Origin: CAJCBL01 sp035298965
Lineage (GTDB): Bacteria; Verrucomicrobiota; Verrucomicrobiia; Opitutales; Opitutaceae
Length of the DNA: 64,000 nt
NCBI GenBank assembly: GCA_035298965.1
Contig: DATGXO010000107.1
Coordinates: 54,613-118,612 of the forward strand
Direction of reading: 5' to 3'
The position numbers were made by a program, and so were the translations under genes. Below the pieces are notes generated by a model. That model was given only the letters and a program-made list of their open reading frames with translations. It searched no databases and was not told where the DNA came from. Positions 17,088 through 26,568 of this stretch are shown one piece after another. How positions within the stretch are numbered: position 1 is the first letter of the stretch; each line of letters begins with the position of its first letter.

Positions 17088-17960
17088 TCAGCTTTGCGCG
17101 AGGCGCCACGCTTTGAGCGTGTTCTTCATGAGCATCGCGACGGTCATCGGGCCGACACCGCCGGGCACGGGCGTGATCTTCGAGCAGAGCGGCGAAACGG
17201 TCGGGAAGTGCACGTCTCCCGTGAGCCGGTAACCGGTTTTCTTGGTCGAATCGGGCACGCGGTTGATGCCGACATCGATCACGACGGCGCCGGGTTTGAC
17301 CATCTCGGTCGTGACGAACTCCGGTTTGCCGATCGCGGCGATGAGCACATCGGCTTGGCGGGTGATCGAGGGAAGGTCGGCGGTCTGCGAGTGGCAGACG
17401 GTGACGGTGGCGTTGGCGAAGGGTTTGCGCTGCATCGCGAGGAGCGCGATGGGCTTGCCGACGATGAGGCTGCGGCCGAGCACGACGACGTGTTTGCCGG
17501 AGAGTTTCACGCCGGAGCGCACGATGAGCTCCATGATGCCGGCGGGGGTGCAGGCGACGAAGCCGGTATCGTCCTCCTGGGCGACTTTGCCGAGATTGAG
17601 GGTGTGGAAGCCATCGACGTCCTTCCGGGGCGAGACGCGGCGGAAGACGGTGAGTTCGTCGATATGTTTGGGCAGCGGCGACTGGACGAGGATGCCATCG
17701 ACGGAGAGATCGGCGTTGAGCTGGTCGATGAGGGCGAGGAGCTCGGCCTGGGTGGTCGTGATGGGCGGCAACACGACGCGGCTGGTGATCCCGATCTCGG
17801 CGGCGGTCTGGTCCTTTTTCTTCACGTAGGACACGGAGGCCGGGTCGTCGCCCACGCGCACGAGCGCGAGACAGGGTTTGCGACCGGGAATGGTCGCGAC
17901 CTCGGCTTTGAGTTCGGCGACGATCTGGGCCGCGATTTTGTTGCCGTCGATGAGTTCCAT
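17088..17960 (-). CDS. folD: Methylenetetrahydrofolate dehydrogenase/cyclohydrolase
   Basis: This 290-residue protein matches FolD along its length: 'ELIDGNKIAAQIVAELK' at the start, 'SYVKKKDQTAAEIGI' with the catalytic Lys (YxxxK, Lys49), 'DGILVQSPLPKH', 'KDVDGFH', 'GRSLIVGKPIALL' for NAD(P) binding, and 'TPVPGGVGPMTVAML' at the end. The enzyme interconverts methylene-, methenyl- and formyl-tetrahydrofolate in the cytoplasm. The frame extends upstream with proline-rich residues; the ATG at 17958-17960 fits the family start. It stands alone on the minus strand, with long gaps on both sides. Confidence 0.97.
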   Translation of the reverse strand: MELIDGNKIAAQIVAELKAEVATIPGRKPCLALVRVGDDPASVSYVKKKDQTAAEIGITSRVVLPPITTTQAELLALIDQLNADLSVDGILVQSPLPKHIDELTVFRRVSPRKDVDGFHTLNLGKVAQEDDTGFVACTPAGIMELIVRSGVKLSGKHVVVLGRSLIVGKPIALLAMQRKPFANATVTVCHSQTADLPSITRQADVLIAAIGKPEFVTTEMVKPGAVVIDVGINRVPDSTKKTGYRLTGDVHFPTVSPLCSKITPVPGGVGPMTVAMLMKNTLKAWRLAQS

Positions 17961-18726
17961 GGGTTCGGCGATGAGAAGACGGCCGGGCGCGCCAGCGCAA
18001 GGCGGATGGCGTGATGGGCGCGCCGGAAGCGGGGGCGCAGGGTTTTTGCCGGAGCCCAAGTCGTAGGGGCCGGGCGGCGAAACGTGGGTGGTTCACCCCG
18101 GGACGGCCGCAAGCAAACGTCAAAAAGGCCGCGGACGGGAAATCCTGCTTCAACTGTGGGATGTTGGCGCCGAGAAGAGGCCAGTTATCCCCCCGCATGT
18201 TGCACGCACGGCACACCAACGCTTTTCACGCCGAGGCTTCGCGCTTCGCGTTGTGGGTGCATGTGGCCGGTGTGCTTGCAAGCATCCTCGCGATGCGGCT
18301 GGCGCGGGTTTGCCGCCGCGGTTGAGGTCCGCCGGCGGCTACGGCGTCGCGGGCGGCCGCGGAGGGCCCAATCATGGAAACGCCTCAACTTGCTGTGCCT
18401 TTCGGGAGAGGCGACGGTGCGCCGTGGTCTAGGGAGAACTCCCGGGGTGGCGACGTTAAAGAACCCCGGCGGCGAGCCGAGGTTGTGTTAGTCTCACACG
18501 CTTGTGAACCTCACCGCATGAGAACTGCTCCCCATCCCTTCGTGGCACGTGAACTCAGGAAGCCGGCTGTCGCCCGGCGATGCCTGACGATATCCGTCCC
18601 TGTGCAGCGCGGATAGGGTCACGATTGCGGGAGTCCGCGGCCGAGCGGCCGCCGGTTCCGGTCCCGACTTCACGTCGAGGCGGAGCCGATCGGAGCTCCG
18701 CGCGACGCCCCCAGCTTTTCCCAACG
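17961..18726. other. Divergent gap between folD and the hybrid kinase
   Basis: This is 766 bases with no gene I can support. Promoters for folD (minus) and the kinase (plus) must lie here but were not pinned down. On the plus strand, 18432-18443 (GGGAG-AA-CTCCC) and 18442-18469 (CCGGGGT, 14-base loop, ACCCCGG) form two overlapping hairpins that cannot both fold fully, about 260-295 bases before the kinase start. They may be part of a leader. Nothing else stands out. Confidence 0.45.
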
Positions 18727-21195
18727 ATGCCGCGCGCCTATCCCACCACCGAGCCTTCGACCGTCGAAGTCTTCGACCGGTTGCTGCTGTGGTTTTCTCC
18801 GGTGGCGCTTGCGGGGATCGTGGTGGCTTGGCCCTCGAACGCGCGACTGGGGACCGCCTGGGTCTGCGTCGTGCTCGGCGCGGAGCTGGGCATCGGCGTG
18901 CTCGTGTCGTTGCTGCGGCGGCACCTGCGACCGTCGCTGCGGCTCGCGACCTACAGTCTGTGCTTCGTGTTGGCGGGAGCGGCCGAGGCCTTCGCGGTCG
19001 GGGTGTTGGGCGCGGGGCTGCTGTTCACGTTTCTCGGGATCCTGCTCGCCTCGGTCGCGCGTTGCAACTGGGTGCGCTGGCTGACGATTACCGCGGCTGC
19101 GGTGCTCCTGGGCGCCGCGACGGTGTTGCACGGCTTCGGCTGGTTGGTGACGCGGGACATAGCGCAGTACGCCGCTTCCCCTTGGACCGGCGCCAGCGCG
19201 CTGCTGTTGCTGGCCTTCGCCGGTATGGTGGTGGTCTTCTGGAGCCGACTGAGCGACGGCCTGTTCCGCGCCAACGAGGATCGGCGCCTCGCGGAGGAGC
19301 ATTTTCAAATGATCTTCGAGATCGCCGGCGACGCCGCGCTCATCTTCGAAGAAGGCCGGCTGGTCGCGGCGAATGCGCAGGCGGAGGTCGCATTCGGCCA
19401 TGGCGCCGACGAACTACGCGGGCTCGCCTGGGAGTTGCTCAGCCCCGATCGCCAGGCCAACGGCCGCAGCTCCGTCGACGAATCACGCCGGATCTTCGCT
19501 GCGGCCTCCGAGGGGACGCAACATTTCCGCTGGTTGCACCGCCGCCGCGACGGCCGCCTCTTCGAGGCTGAGGTCGCGCTCAGCAGCGCGTTGTTCGGCC
19601 AACGGCGCATTCATCTCGCCATCGTGCACGACCTCTCCGACTACCGGATCGTCGAACGCGAAAACCGCCTGCTTGCGACCGCCCTCAGTCACGCGAGCGA
19701 GGCCGTCGCGATCACCGACGCGGCCGGGCAGGTCGTCTACGTGAACCGTGCCTTCGAGGTGATCACCGGCTACTCGCGCCACGAGGTGCACGGGCGCAAC
19801 CTCCGCCTGCTCAAGAGCGGCCGGCACGACGCCGCGTTCTACCGCGAACTCTGGACGACGATCACCGCCGGCCAGGTGTGGCGCGGCCGGCTCGAAAACC
19901 GGCGCAAGGACGGCACCTTCTTCACGGAGACCACGTGCATCACGCCGCTGCGCGACGAGCGCGGAGTGATCTCGCACTTCGTCGCGGTCAAACGCGACAT
20001 CTCGCACGAGCTCGAACTCGAGGACCAGCTCGTGCAGTCCCGCAAGATGGAAGCCGTCGGCCGCCTTGCCGGCGGCATCGCCCACGACTTCAACAACATC
20101 CTCCAGGTGATCACCGGCAACGTCGCCATGGCCGCGCTGGATGCCCCCGCCGGACATCCCGTGCACGCCTCGCTCGACGAGATTGCGCGCGCCAGCGACC
20201 GGGCGGTCAATCTCGTGCAACAACTGCTCGCCTTCAGCCGCCGGGAGACGCTCAAGCTGCGCCCCGTCGAGCTCGGCGGCCTGATCGGCGAGGCCAGCCG
20301 CATGCTCCGGCGGTTGATCGGCGAGGACATCGCCCTCGCGGTGCAGACGGGCGGGAAACCCCTGCACGTGCTCGCAGATCCGGTACGCGTCGAGCAGATC
20401 CTCCTCAACCTCTGCGTGAACTCCCGCGATGCCATGCCCGACGGCGGTCGGATCACCATCGAGGCCGAGGCGCTCGAGATCGACGACGCGTTTTGCGCCA
20501 ATCGCCCCGAGGCCAAGCCGGGCAGCTACATCGCGGTCGCCGTGACCGACGACGGCTGCGGCATCCCGAAGGAGATTCAGCACCGCATTTTCGAGCCGTT
20601 CTTCTCCACAAAGGAAGTCGGCCGCGGCACCGGCCTCGGCTTGGCGACGGTCTACGCGATCGTGCGGCAGCACGGCGGCTTCATCAACCTGTACTCGGAA
20701 GTCGGGCTCGGGACGACGTTCCGGTTCTACCTTCCGGCGGCGCCCGCGCCGGAGGCTGTCGCCCCGGCCGCCGCGCAAACCGATGTCGCGGCGCTCCACA
20801 GCCGCGGCGAGACGATCCTCATCGCGGAAGATGACGAGCAGGTGCTGGCGATTGCGCACCGCGTCCTGGCTCAGGCCGGCTACCGGGTGCTCACCGCGAA
20901 AAGCGGCGACGAGGCGCTGGCGCTGCACGAGGGTCGCGACGGGCCGATCCACCTCGCGATCCTCGATGTCGTCATGCCGCACCGCAACGGCCGCCTCACC
21001 CACGACGAGCTCCGCCGCCGCGATCCGGCGCTACCGGTCCTTTTCGCCACGGGCTACAGCTACCACCATCTGCAGGACGGACTCATCGAGCAGGAGCAGG
21101 TGCTGCGAAAGCCGTTCACGCATCGCGAGCTCCTCGTCCGCGTGCGCTCCGCGATCGACGGTAAACCCGAAGGCATGGTCGCCACCGCGACGTGA
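18727..21195 (+). CDS. Membrane hybrid sensor histidine kinase with two PAS domains
   Basis: This 822-residue protein has about six N-terminal membrane helices (to about residue 175) and PAS domains at about 195-305 and 318-430. The second PAS has 'VYVNRAFEVITGYSRHEV' and a PAC-like tail. The HisKA has phospho-acceptor His453 in 'GGIAHDFNNIL', an ATPase domain has 'NLCVNSRDAMP' and 'GTGLGLATVYAI', and a C-terminal receiver has Asp747 in 'LAILDVVMPHRNG' and 'LRKPF'. This is the NtrB-like hybrid layout. No output domain or partner regulator is adjacent, so the signal and target are unknown. The ATG at 18727 is preferred to one at 18580, which only adds a low-complexity leader. Confidence 0.92.
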   Translation: MPRAYPTTEPSTVEVFDRLLLWFSPVALAGIVVAWPSNARLGTAWVCVVLGAELGIGVLVSLLRRHLRPSLRLATYSLCFVLAGAAEAFAVGVLGAGLLFTFLGILLASVARCNWVRWLTITAAAVLLGAATVLHGFGWLVTRDIAQYAASPWTGASALLLLAFAGMVVVFWSRLSDGLFRANEDRRLAEEHFQMIFEIAGDAALIFEEGRLVAANAQAEVAFGHGADELRGLAWELLSPDRQANGRSSVDESRRIFAAASEGTQHFRWLHRRRDGRLFEAEVALSSALFGQRRIHLAIVHDLSDYRIVERENRLLATALSHASEAVAITDAAGQVVYVNRAFEVITGYSRHEVHGRNLRLLKSGRHDAAFYRELWTTITAGQVWRGRLENRRKDGTFFTETTCITPLRDERGVISHFVAVKRDISHELELEDQLVQSRKMEAVGRLAGGIAHDFNNILQVITGNVAMAALDAPAGHPVHASLDEIARASDRAVNLVQQLLAFSRRETLKLRPVELGGLIGEASRMLRRLIGEDIALAVQTGGKPLHVLADPVRVEQILLNLCVNSRDAMPDGGRITIEAEALEIDDAFCANRPEAKPGSYIAVAVTDDGCGIPKEIQHRIFEPFFSTKEVGRGTGLGLATVYAIVRQHGGFINLYSEVGLGTTFRFYLPAAPAPEAVAPAAAQTDVAALHSRGETILIAEDDEQVLAIAHRVLAQAGYRVLTAKSGDEALALHEGRDGPIHLAILDVVMPHRNGRLTHDELRRRDPALPVLFATGYSYHHLQDGLIEQEQVLRKPFTHRELLVRVRSAIDGKPEGMVATAT

Positions 21196-21203
21196 GCCGC
21201 GTT

Positions 21204-21230
21204 TCGCCCGCGCCGCTCGGGCGCGGGCGA
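21204..21230. terminator. GC-rich hairpin between convergent genes
   Basis: TCGCCCGCGCC (21204-21214) and GGCGCGGGCGA (21220-21230) form a perfect 11-bp stem with a 5-base loop. It lies in the 55-base gap between the stops of the hybrid kinase (plus) and the GH31 gene (minus). No T-tract follows on either strand, so it could be a weak bidirectional terminator or a 3' end stabiliser. Confidence 0.45.
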
Positions 21231-21250
21231 CGGTTGCCGGCCCACTGCAA

Positions 21251-23893
21251 TCAGGGCCGCGTGGAGGAGTTTCCGCCCTGCGGCCGCGGCAGCTCCAAGG
21301 GCTGGCCTGCAAAGTCGATCGATGCGTCGGGCGCGGCGGTGGTTTCGTCACCGACTCCACAACCCGGACGCACCCAGACGATGCGAAAGGTCCGCTTCAC
21401 CGACATTTCGGGGAAACTGCCCGCGCGGGCGCCGAAGGTGAGCGTCTGCTTCCGTTCGTCCCAATGCAGCGAAACGGTGGCGCGAGCGCCTTCCGTGTAG
21501 GCGTTGGAAACGCCGTCGTCTTCGTAGAGCGTGTAGTCGGCGTCGGCGCCGGGGTAGATCCGCAGATCGATCGGCCCGTCGAGTTTTTCGTCGCTGAACT
21601 GCTGGACCGGGCCGAGCGGCAGGATCGAGCCGCCGCGCACGAAGAGCGGGATGCGGCTCAGCGGAGCCGCGGCTGAGACAGTGCGGCCGCCGATGTGGCG
21701 CTCGCCGGTCCAGAAGTCGAACCAGCCGCCCGCGTCCTGCGGCAGATAGACCGGCCACTGTTCGACGCCTGGCGCGAGGACCGGCGCGACGAGCAGAGCG
21801 GGGCCGAACATGAATTCGCCGGTCTGGTCGAGCGCGGTCGTGTCGTCCGGAAAATCGAGCACGAGCGGGCGCATGAGCGTCGAACCCGCGAAGCTCACGC
21901 GCGCGGTTTCGCTGTAGAGGTAGGGCAGGAGCCGGTAGCGCAGCTTGAGCCAGCGGCGGCTCTCGGCTTCGACTTGCGGGCCGTAGCGCCAGAATTCGGT
22001 GTCGGTCTGATAGCCATGCACGCGGAGCAACGGTGTGAAGAGCGAGAACTGCAACCAGCGTAGGAAACGTTCGTGGTAATCGGCGTCGGTGAACTGGCCC
22101 GCGCCGGGGCGGAAGAAACCGCCGGTGTCGGTCGTCCACCACGGCAGGCCGGTGACGACGTAGCCGAGGCCCGCGGTGACTTGCCGGCGCAGCGTCTCCC
22201 AGTCGTTGCCGATGTCCCCGGACCAGGTCGCCGCCGCGTAACGCTGTTGGCCGGCGAACGCGCAGCGGGTGAGGATGAGCGGCCGGCGTGCGGAGTCGTC
22301 GCGCCGCAGGCCTTCATAGACGGTGCGGTTCACGAGCAGCGGGTAAACGTTACGCATCCGCTCGCCCAGGCCGGCGTGCGTGCGCCGGTCCGCGAGATCG
22401 TCGTTTTCCGGCTCGGTGGCATCCTGCCACCACGCGTCGATGCCGAGCGGGAGCAGGCGCGAACGCACGTTTTCCCAATAGAAAGCGGTGGCACTGGGAT
22501 TGAAGAAATCGACCCAGTCCGTGCCGGGAATCAGGTAACCGCGGGCGACAAACTCGCGGCCGACCTCGGACTGCGGATCGATCTTCGACCACACGGAGAG
22601 CATGAATCGCGTGTGCTGCGCGTGCAGCTGCGCGATCATCGCGCCGGGATCGGGGTAGTCCGCCTCGTCGAACCGCATGGCGTTCCAGCCATGGCGGCCC
22701 CAGTACTGCCAATCCTGCACGATCACATCGATTGGGAGCCCGCGCGCGCGGAACTCGGCGGCGTTGGCCAGCAACTCGGCCTGCGCCTTGAAACGCTCGC
22801 GACAATGGATGTAGCCGAGCGCCCAGCGCGGCATGAGCGGTGCCGGTCCGGTGAGCTGGCGATAGGCCGCGGTGATCTCGTCGCCGTGCCCGGCCACCAC
22901 CACGTAGTCGAGCGCATCGGCGACCGGAGAGCGAAATTCCGTGACGGCCCGCGCGGGCCGGAAACTCAGCACGGGTGCATCGTCCTTCTCGCCCACGACC
23001 ACCGCTTCGTGTTCGCCGGCGTCGAGTTGGGCGAAGCATCCCGCGAAGGGAGGCAGCCAATGGTTGCTGAAGTCGACGATCGGCTTGCCGTCGATCTCCA
23101 CACGCCAGCGGCGCGCCATCTTCCGGCCGACATCGAGGGCGAAGGTGTAGCGGCCGGGCGTCGTCACCAGGAAACGGCCGACGAACGCGCGGTCCTGCCG
23201 CGTTTCCTTCTTCGTGCCCTCGGTGGTCGTCACGTCCACCGCCGACGCGACGCCGCTGGCATCGCGGGCGGTGAGCGCGATCTGCGCGTCGGCGGGGTTG
23301 AACTCGGTGAGTCCGTAGTTGTGCCACAGCAGACCGAAACCGCGGCTCGAAACGATGAACGGGATCGCGATCTGGGTGTTCACCTGCGCAAGCCGGCGGG
23401 GCAGATCGCGGATGTTGAGGAAACCGTCCTGAAACTGCCCGGTCCCGAACAGCCGCTCGTCCGCCGGCGAATCGAAGGACTGGGCGACGGTCCACGTCGG
23501 CTCGCCATGGATGGTCGAGGCCTCGACTCGGCGCGTACCGGGCTGCTCGCGCAGGAACACGCGCCCGCTGGCGTCGCGAAACGTGATCGTGCCGGTGGTC
23601 CGATCGACGCTGGCGCTCAGGCACGCCAGCTCCAGGTCGATCGCGTCGGCCTTCTCCCGCACTTCGAACCTCGGCGTGGGGACATCCTCCGTGAGAATCA
23701 GGCTGTCGCTCTCGACACTGGCGCCGCGGACGAAGCGCACGCGCAGCGCATTGTCGAGGAGCGGCCGGAGCACCAGCCGGCCGCCGCCGATCTCGATGCT
23801 CCATTCGCGCGGGGTGGCGGGCGCCGCGGGTTGCGCGGGCAATTGGGCCGTCAAAACCAAGGCGAAGGCGGAGAGCAACAACGTGCGACGCAT
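21251..23893 (-). CDS. GH31 alpha-xylosidase/alpha-glucosidase with PA14-like insert
   Basis: This 880-residue secreted protein (signal peptide 'LLLSAFALVLTAQLPAQ') is a GH31 hydrolase. The nucleophile region 'DAWWQDATEPEN' has Asp491, the acid/base region 'WSGDIGNDW' has Asp560, and 'TGLPWWTTDTGGFF' follows. Between the N-terminal beta-sandwich and the barrel, around residues 225-310, is a PA14-like insert ('VGRFLVTTPGRYTFALDVGR'), the layout known from Cellvibrio xyloglucan alpha-xylosidase Xyl31A. With the neighbouring GH12, GH2 and GH29 genes, an alpha-xylosidase acting on xyloglucan oligosaccharides is the best guess. Alpha-glucosidase activity cannot be excluded. It starts 1 base after the GH2 stop. 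Confidence 0.88.
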   Translation of the reverse strand: MRRTLLLSAFALVLTAQLPAQPAAPATPREWSIEIGGGRLVLRPLLDNALRVRFVRGASVESDSLILTEDVPTPRFEVREKADAIDLELACLSASVDRTTGTITFRDASGRVFLREQPGTRRVEASTIHGEPTWTVAQSFDSPADERLFGTGQFQDGFLNIRDLPRRLAQVNTQIAIPFIVSSRGFGLLWHNYGLTEFNPADAQIALTARDASGVASAVDVTTTEGTKKETRQDRAFVGRFLVTTPGRYTFALDVGRKMARRWRVEIDGKPIVDFSNHWLPPFAGCFAQLDAGEHEAVVVGEKDDAPVLSFRPARAVTEFRSPVADALDYVVVAGHGDEITAAYRQLTGPAPLMPRWALGYIHCRERFKAQAELLANAAEFRARGLPIDVIVQDWQYWGRHGWNAMRFDEADYPDPGAMIAQLHAQHTRFMLSVWSKIDPQSEVGREFVARGYLIPGTDWVDFFNPSATAFYWENVRSRLLPLGIDAWWQDATEPENDDLADRRTHAGLGERMRNVYPLLVNRTVYEGLRRDDSARRPLILTRCAFAGQQRYAAATWSGDIGNDWETLRRQVTAGLGYVVTGLPWWTTDTGGFFRPGAGQFTDADYHERFLRWLQFSLFTPLLRVHGYQTDTEFWRYGPQVEAESRRWLKLRYRLLPYLYSETARVSFAGSTLMRPLVLDFPDDTTALDQTGEFMFGPALLVAPVLAPGVEQWPVYLPQDAGGWFDFWTGERHIGGRTVSAAAPLSRIPLFVRGGSILPLGPVQQFSDEKLDGPIDLRIYPGADADYTLYEDDGVSNAYTEGARATVSLHWDERKQTLTFGARAGSFPEMSVKRTFRIVWVRPGCGVGDETTAAPDASIDFAGQPLELPRPQGGNSSTRP

Positions 23894-23894
23894 G

Positions 23895-26546
23895 TTAACG
23901 AAGAGCGCTGGTGAGTGTGACTTCCTTTGCCTCGAGTCCCTCCGCTTCGGCTCGGAGCACGAGCGTACCCGCAGTTCCGGCACGGCTGCGAACGATGACG
24001 ATCGCACGGCCGTTGAAGGCTTTGCGCTCGGGTGTTTGGAAGGATTCGAAGCTGATCGGGTTGCCGTTGTCGGTCGCGATGATCTCGCCGGGGCCTTGCA
24101 GCGAGAAACGCACGAGGTTGTTCGCGCGCGGCGCGAGCACGCCGGCGGCGTCGAGGAGGTCGACCGTGACGTAGACGAGGTCGGTGCCGTCGGCGCGGAA
24201 CGTCGCACGATCGGGGGTGAGCGCGATCTTCGCGGGTGCGCCGGCGGTGCGTTGCGTGTCCTCGGTCCAGTGTTGGCCGTTCTTGTACGCGACCACCTTG
24301 ATTTCGCCGGGCGCATAGCGCACGTCATCCCAGCGCAGGCGGTAGTCGTGCGGGCCGCGTTTCTTGCGACCGAGCGATTTGCCGTTGAGGAAGAGCTCGG
24401 CTTCGTCGCCGCTGGTGTAGACGTGCACGGGCGTGATCTCGCCGGTGCGCTCCGGCCAGGTCCAGTGCGGGAGGAGGTGCGCCATCGGGTGATCCGGGCG
24501 CCAGCGCGCCTGGTAGAGGAAGAAGCGGTCCTTCGGCAGGCCGGCGAGGTCGAGGATGCCGAAATAGGAGCTGCGCGCCGGCACCGGGATGCGACCGCGC
24601 TCCGCGAGTTCCTTCGCCATGCGCTCGCGCGCGGCGGGATCGGAGAAGTTGAGGAGGATGGTCGCGTCGCTGAGGTACGGTTGCGGCTCGCCCAGATAGT
24701 CGAAGCCGGTCCAGACGAACTCGCCGGCGTAACCGGTGATCGCATCGGAGGCGCGCCACTCGGGCTCCGTGCCCGAGGCCCACGACTCGGCGGTGTAGTC
24801 GTACGAGCTGACCTGGAAATTCACGCGCGCACCGCGATCGAGCCGGTCTTCGCTCACGGGGAAGAAATACTCGCCGCGCGAGCTGATCGTGGAGGCCGTC
24901 TCGGAACCGTAGAGCGGGATGGCGGGATTCTCGGCGCGGAAACGCGCGTACGTCTCGATGCGGTAGTTGAGGCCGGTTGCGTCGAACGCGTGCTGGACGC
25001 CGTTGAAGCCCATCTCACCGGAGTGGTTGGCGTTGCTCACGGGCCGGGTGCGGTCCTCCTCGCGCACGATGGCGGCGAGGTGCGCGGCGAGTTTCCACGC
25101 CTCGTGGCTGTCCTCGCCCCACTGCTCGACGACTTCGTTGCCGACGCTCCACATGAACACGCTCGGGTGGTTGCGGTCGCGGCGGACGAGGGCGCGGAGA
25201 TCCGCCTCGTGCCAGTCGGCGAAGAAACGGTGGTAGTCGTTGCGACCTTTGCCCTTTGCCCAGCAATCGAAAGCTTCGTCGTAGACGAGGAAGCCGAGGC
25301 GGTCGCAGGCGTCGAGAAATTCGGGCGCGGGCGGATTGTGCGAGGTGCGGATGGCGTTGCAGCCGAGCGTGCGGAGAATCTCGAGCTGGCGTTCGATGGC
25401 GCGCGGGTTGATCGCGGCGCCAAGGGCGCCGAGATCGTGGTGCAGGCACACGCCCTGGAGGCGCACCACTTCGCCGTTGAGCAGGAAGCCGCGCTCGGCG
25501 TCGAACGCGACCGTGCGGATGCCGAACGTTGTCTCGACGCGGTCGATGATCTCGTCGCTGCGTTTGATCGTGCTGACGGCGACGTAGCGGTGCGGCGCGG
25601 TGATGCTCCAGAGCTTGGGGGAGGCGACCTTCAGCGTCTGCGTGGTGGACGACTCGCGGTGCGACGGCGCGCGCAGTTTGACCGGCTGGCCGCTCGCGAC
25701 GGCGCCGGCGCCGTTTTTCGAGCCGGCGGCGTCGAGGGCGAAAAGCTCCGTGTTGATCGTGAGCTCGGCGGCCTCACCGGTGTCGTTCATCGTGCGGACC
25801 TCGACCGACACGAGGGCGGAATCGGCGCTGACGCGCGGCGTGGTGACGAACGTGCCCCATTGCGCGACGTGAATCGGAGCCGTCTTGGTGAGCCACACGT
25901 TGCGGTAGAGTCCGGCTCCCGGATACCAGCGCGAGGACTCGTAGAGGTTGTCGAGACGAACCGCGAGGACGTTGTCCCCACCGGGCTTGGCGTAAGGCGT
26001 GAGGTCGAGCTGGAACGACGTGTAGCCGTAGGCCCAGCCGCCGACGAACTGGCCGTTGAGCCAGACGAGCGGGCAGGACAACGCACCGTCGATCTCGAGG
26101 GTGAGCCGGCGGCCGGCGTCGGTGGCGGGCAGCGTGAAACGCTTCCGGTACCAACCGGGCGTGCCGAAGGGCAGCTTGCCGGTGTCGCCGGGCAGATCCT
26201 GTTGAAACGGCCCTTCGATGGCCCAGTCGTGCGGCAGGTCGAGCGAGCGCCACGCGCTGTCGTCGTAACCGGGCTGTACGCACGAAATACCGCTGCCGAG
26301 ATTCCCGGAGGGGCGGGCGGGCTTGGTCGTGCCGGAGCCGAGGAGCGGCGCGCTGCTCGGCAGCAGCCACGTGCGCACGGTCGGGTAATCGAGCTCGGAC
26401 GCGACCCATTGCGGATCGCCCTTGTAGAAGCGCCAGCCGCTGTTGAGCGAGAGGCGTTCACGGGGTGGTGCTTCGTCCGCACGGAGAACCGCCGAGGAGC
26501 CGAAGCAGAGCGCGACGGCGACGATGATGGGGAATGCGCGTTTCAT
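23895..26546 (-). CDS. GH2 beta-galactosidase-like enzyme
   Basis: This 883-residue protein has a signal peptide ('AVALCFGSSAVLRA') and the full GH2 layout: sugar-binding domain ('LPHDWAIEGPF', 'WYRKRFTLPA'), immunoglobulin-like domain, and TIM barrel with 'TSHNPPAPEFLDACDRLGF'. Acid/base Glu471 is in 'WSVGNEVVEQ' and nucleophile Glu549 in 'PLYGSETAST'. Late beta-sandwich domains (DUF4982/Big-type: 'PVHVYTSGDEAELFLNGKSLG') complete it. Enzymes of this architecture are beta-galactosidases; in this locus it would remove galactose side groups of xyloglucan after defucosylation. The ATG at 26544-26546 gives the signal peptide. It is 22 bases after the GH12 gene. Confidence 0.92.
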   Translation of the reverse strand: MKRAFPIIVAVALCFGSSAVLRADEAPPRERLSLNSGWRFYKGDPQWVASELDYPTVRTWLLPSSAPLLGSGTTKPARPSGNLGSGISCVQPGYDDSAWRSLDLPHDWAIEGPFQQDLPGDTGKLPFGTPGWYRKRFTLPATDAGRRLTLEIDGALSCPLVWLNGQFVGGWAYGYTSFQLDLTPYAKPGGDNVLAVRLDNLYESSRWYPGAGLYRNVWLTKTAPIHVAQWGTFVTTPRVSADSALVSVEVRTMNDTGEAAELTINTELFALDAAGSKNGAGAVASGQPVKLRAPSHRESSTTQTLKVASPKLWSITAPHRYVAVSTIKRSDEIIDRVETTFGIRTVAFDAERGFLLNGEVVRLQGVCLHHDLGALGAAINPRAIERQLEILRTLGCNAIRTSHNPPAPEFLDACDRLGFLVYDEAFDCWAKGKGRNDYHRFFADWHEADLRALVRRDRNHPSVFMWSVGNEVVEQWGEDSHEAWKLAAHLAAIVREEDRTRPVSNANHSGEMGFNGVQHAFDATGLNYRIETYARFRAENPAIPLYGSETASTISSRGEYFFPVSEDRLDRGARVNFQVSSYDYTAESWASGTEPEWRASDAITGYAGEFVWTGFDYLGEPQPYLSDATILLNFSDPAARERMAKELAERGRIPVPARSSYFGILDLAGLPKDRFFLYQARWRPDHPMAHLLPHWTWPERTGEITPVHVYTSGDEAELFLNGKSLGRKKRGPHDYRLRWDDVRYAPGEIKVVAYKNGQHWTEDTQRTAGAPAKIALTPDRATFRADGTDLVYVTVDLLDAAGVLAPRANNLVRFSLQGPGEIIATDNGNPISFESFQTPERKAFNGRAIVIVRSRAGTAGTLVLRAEAEGLEAKEVTLTSALR

Positions 26547-26568
26547 GCAGAACGGACCGTAACGGCGC

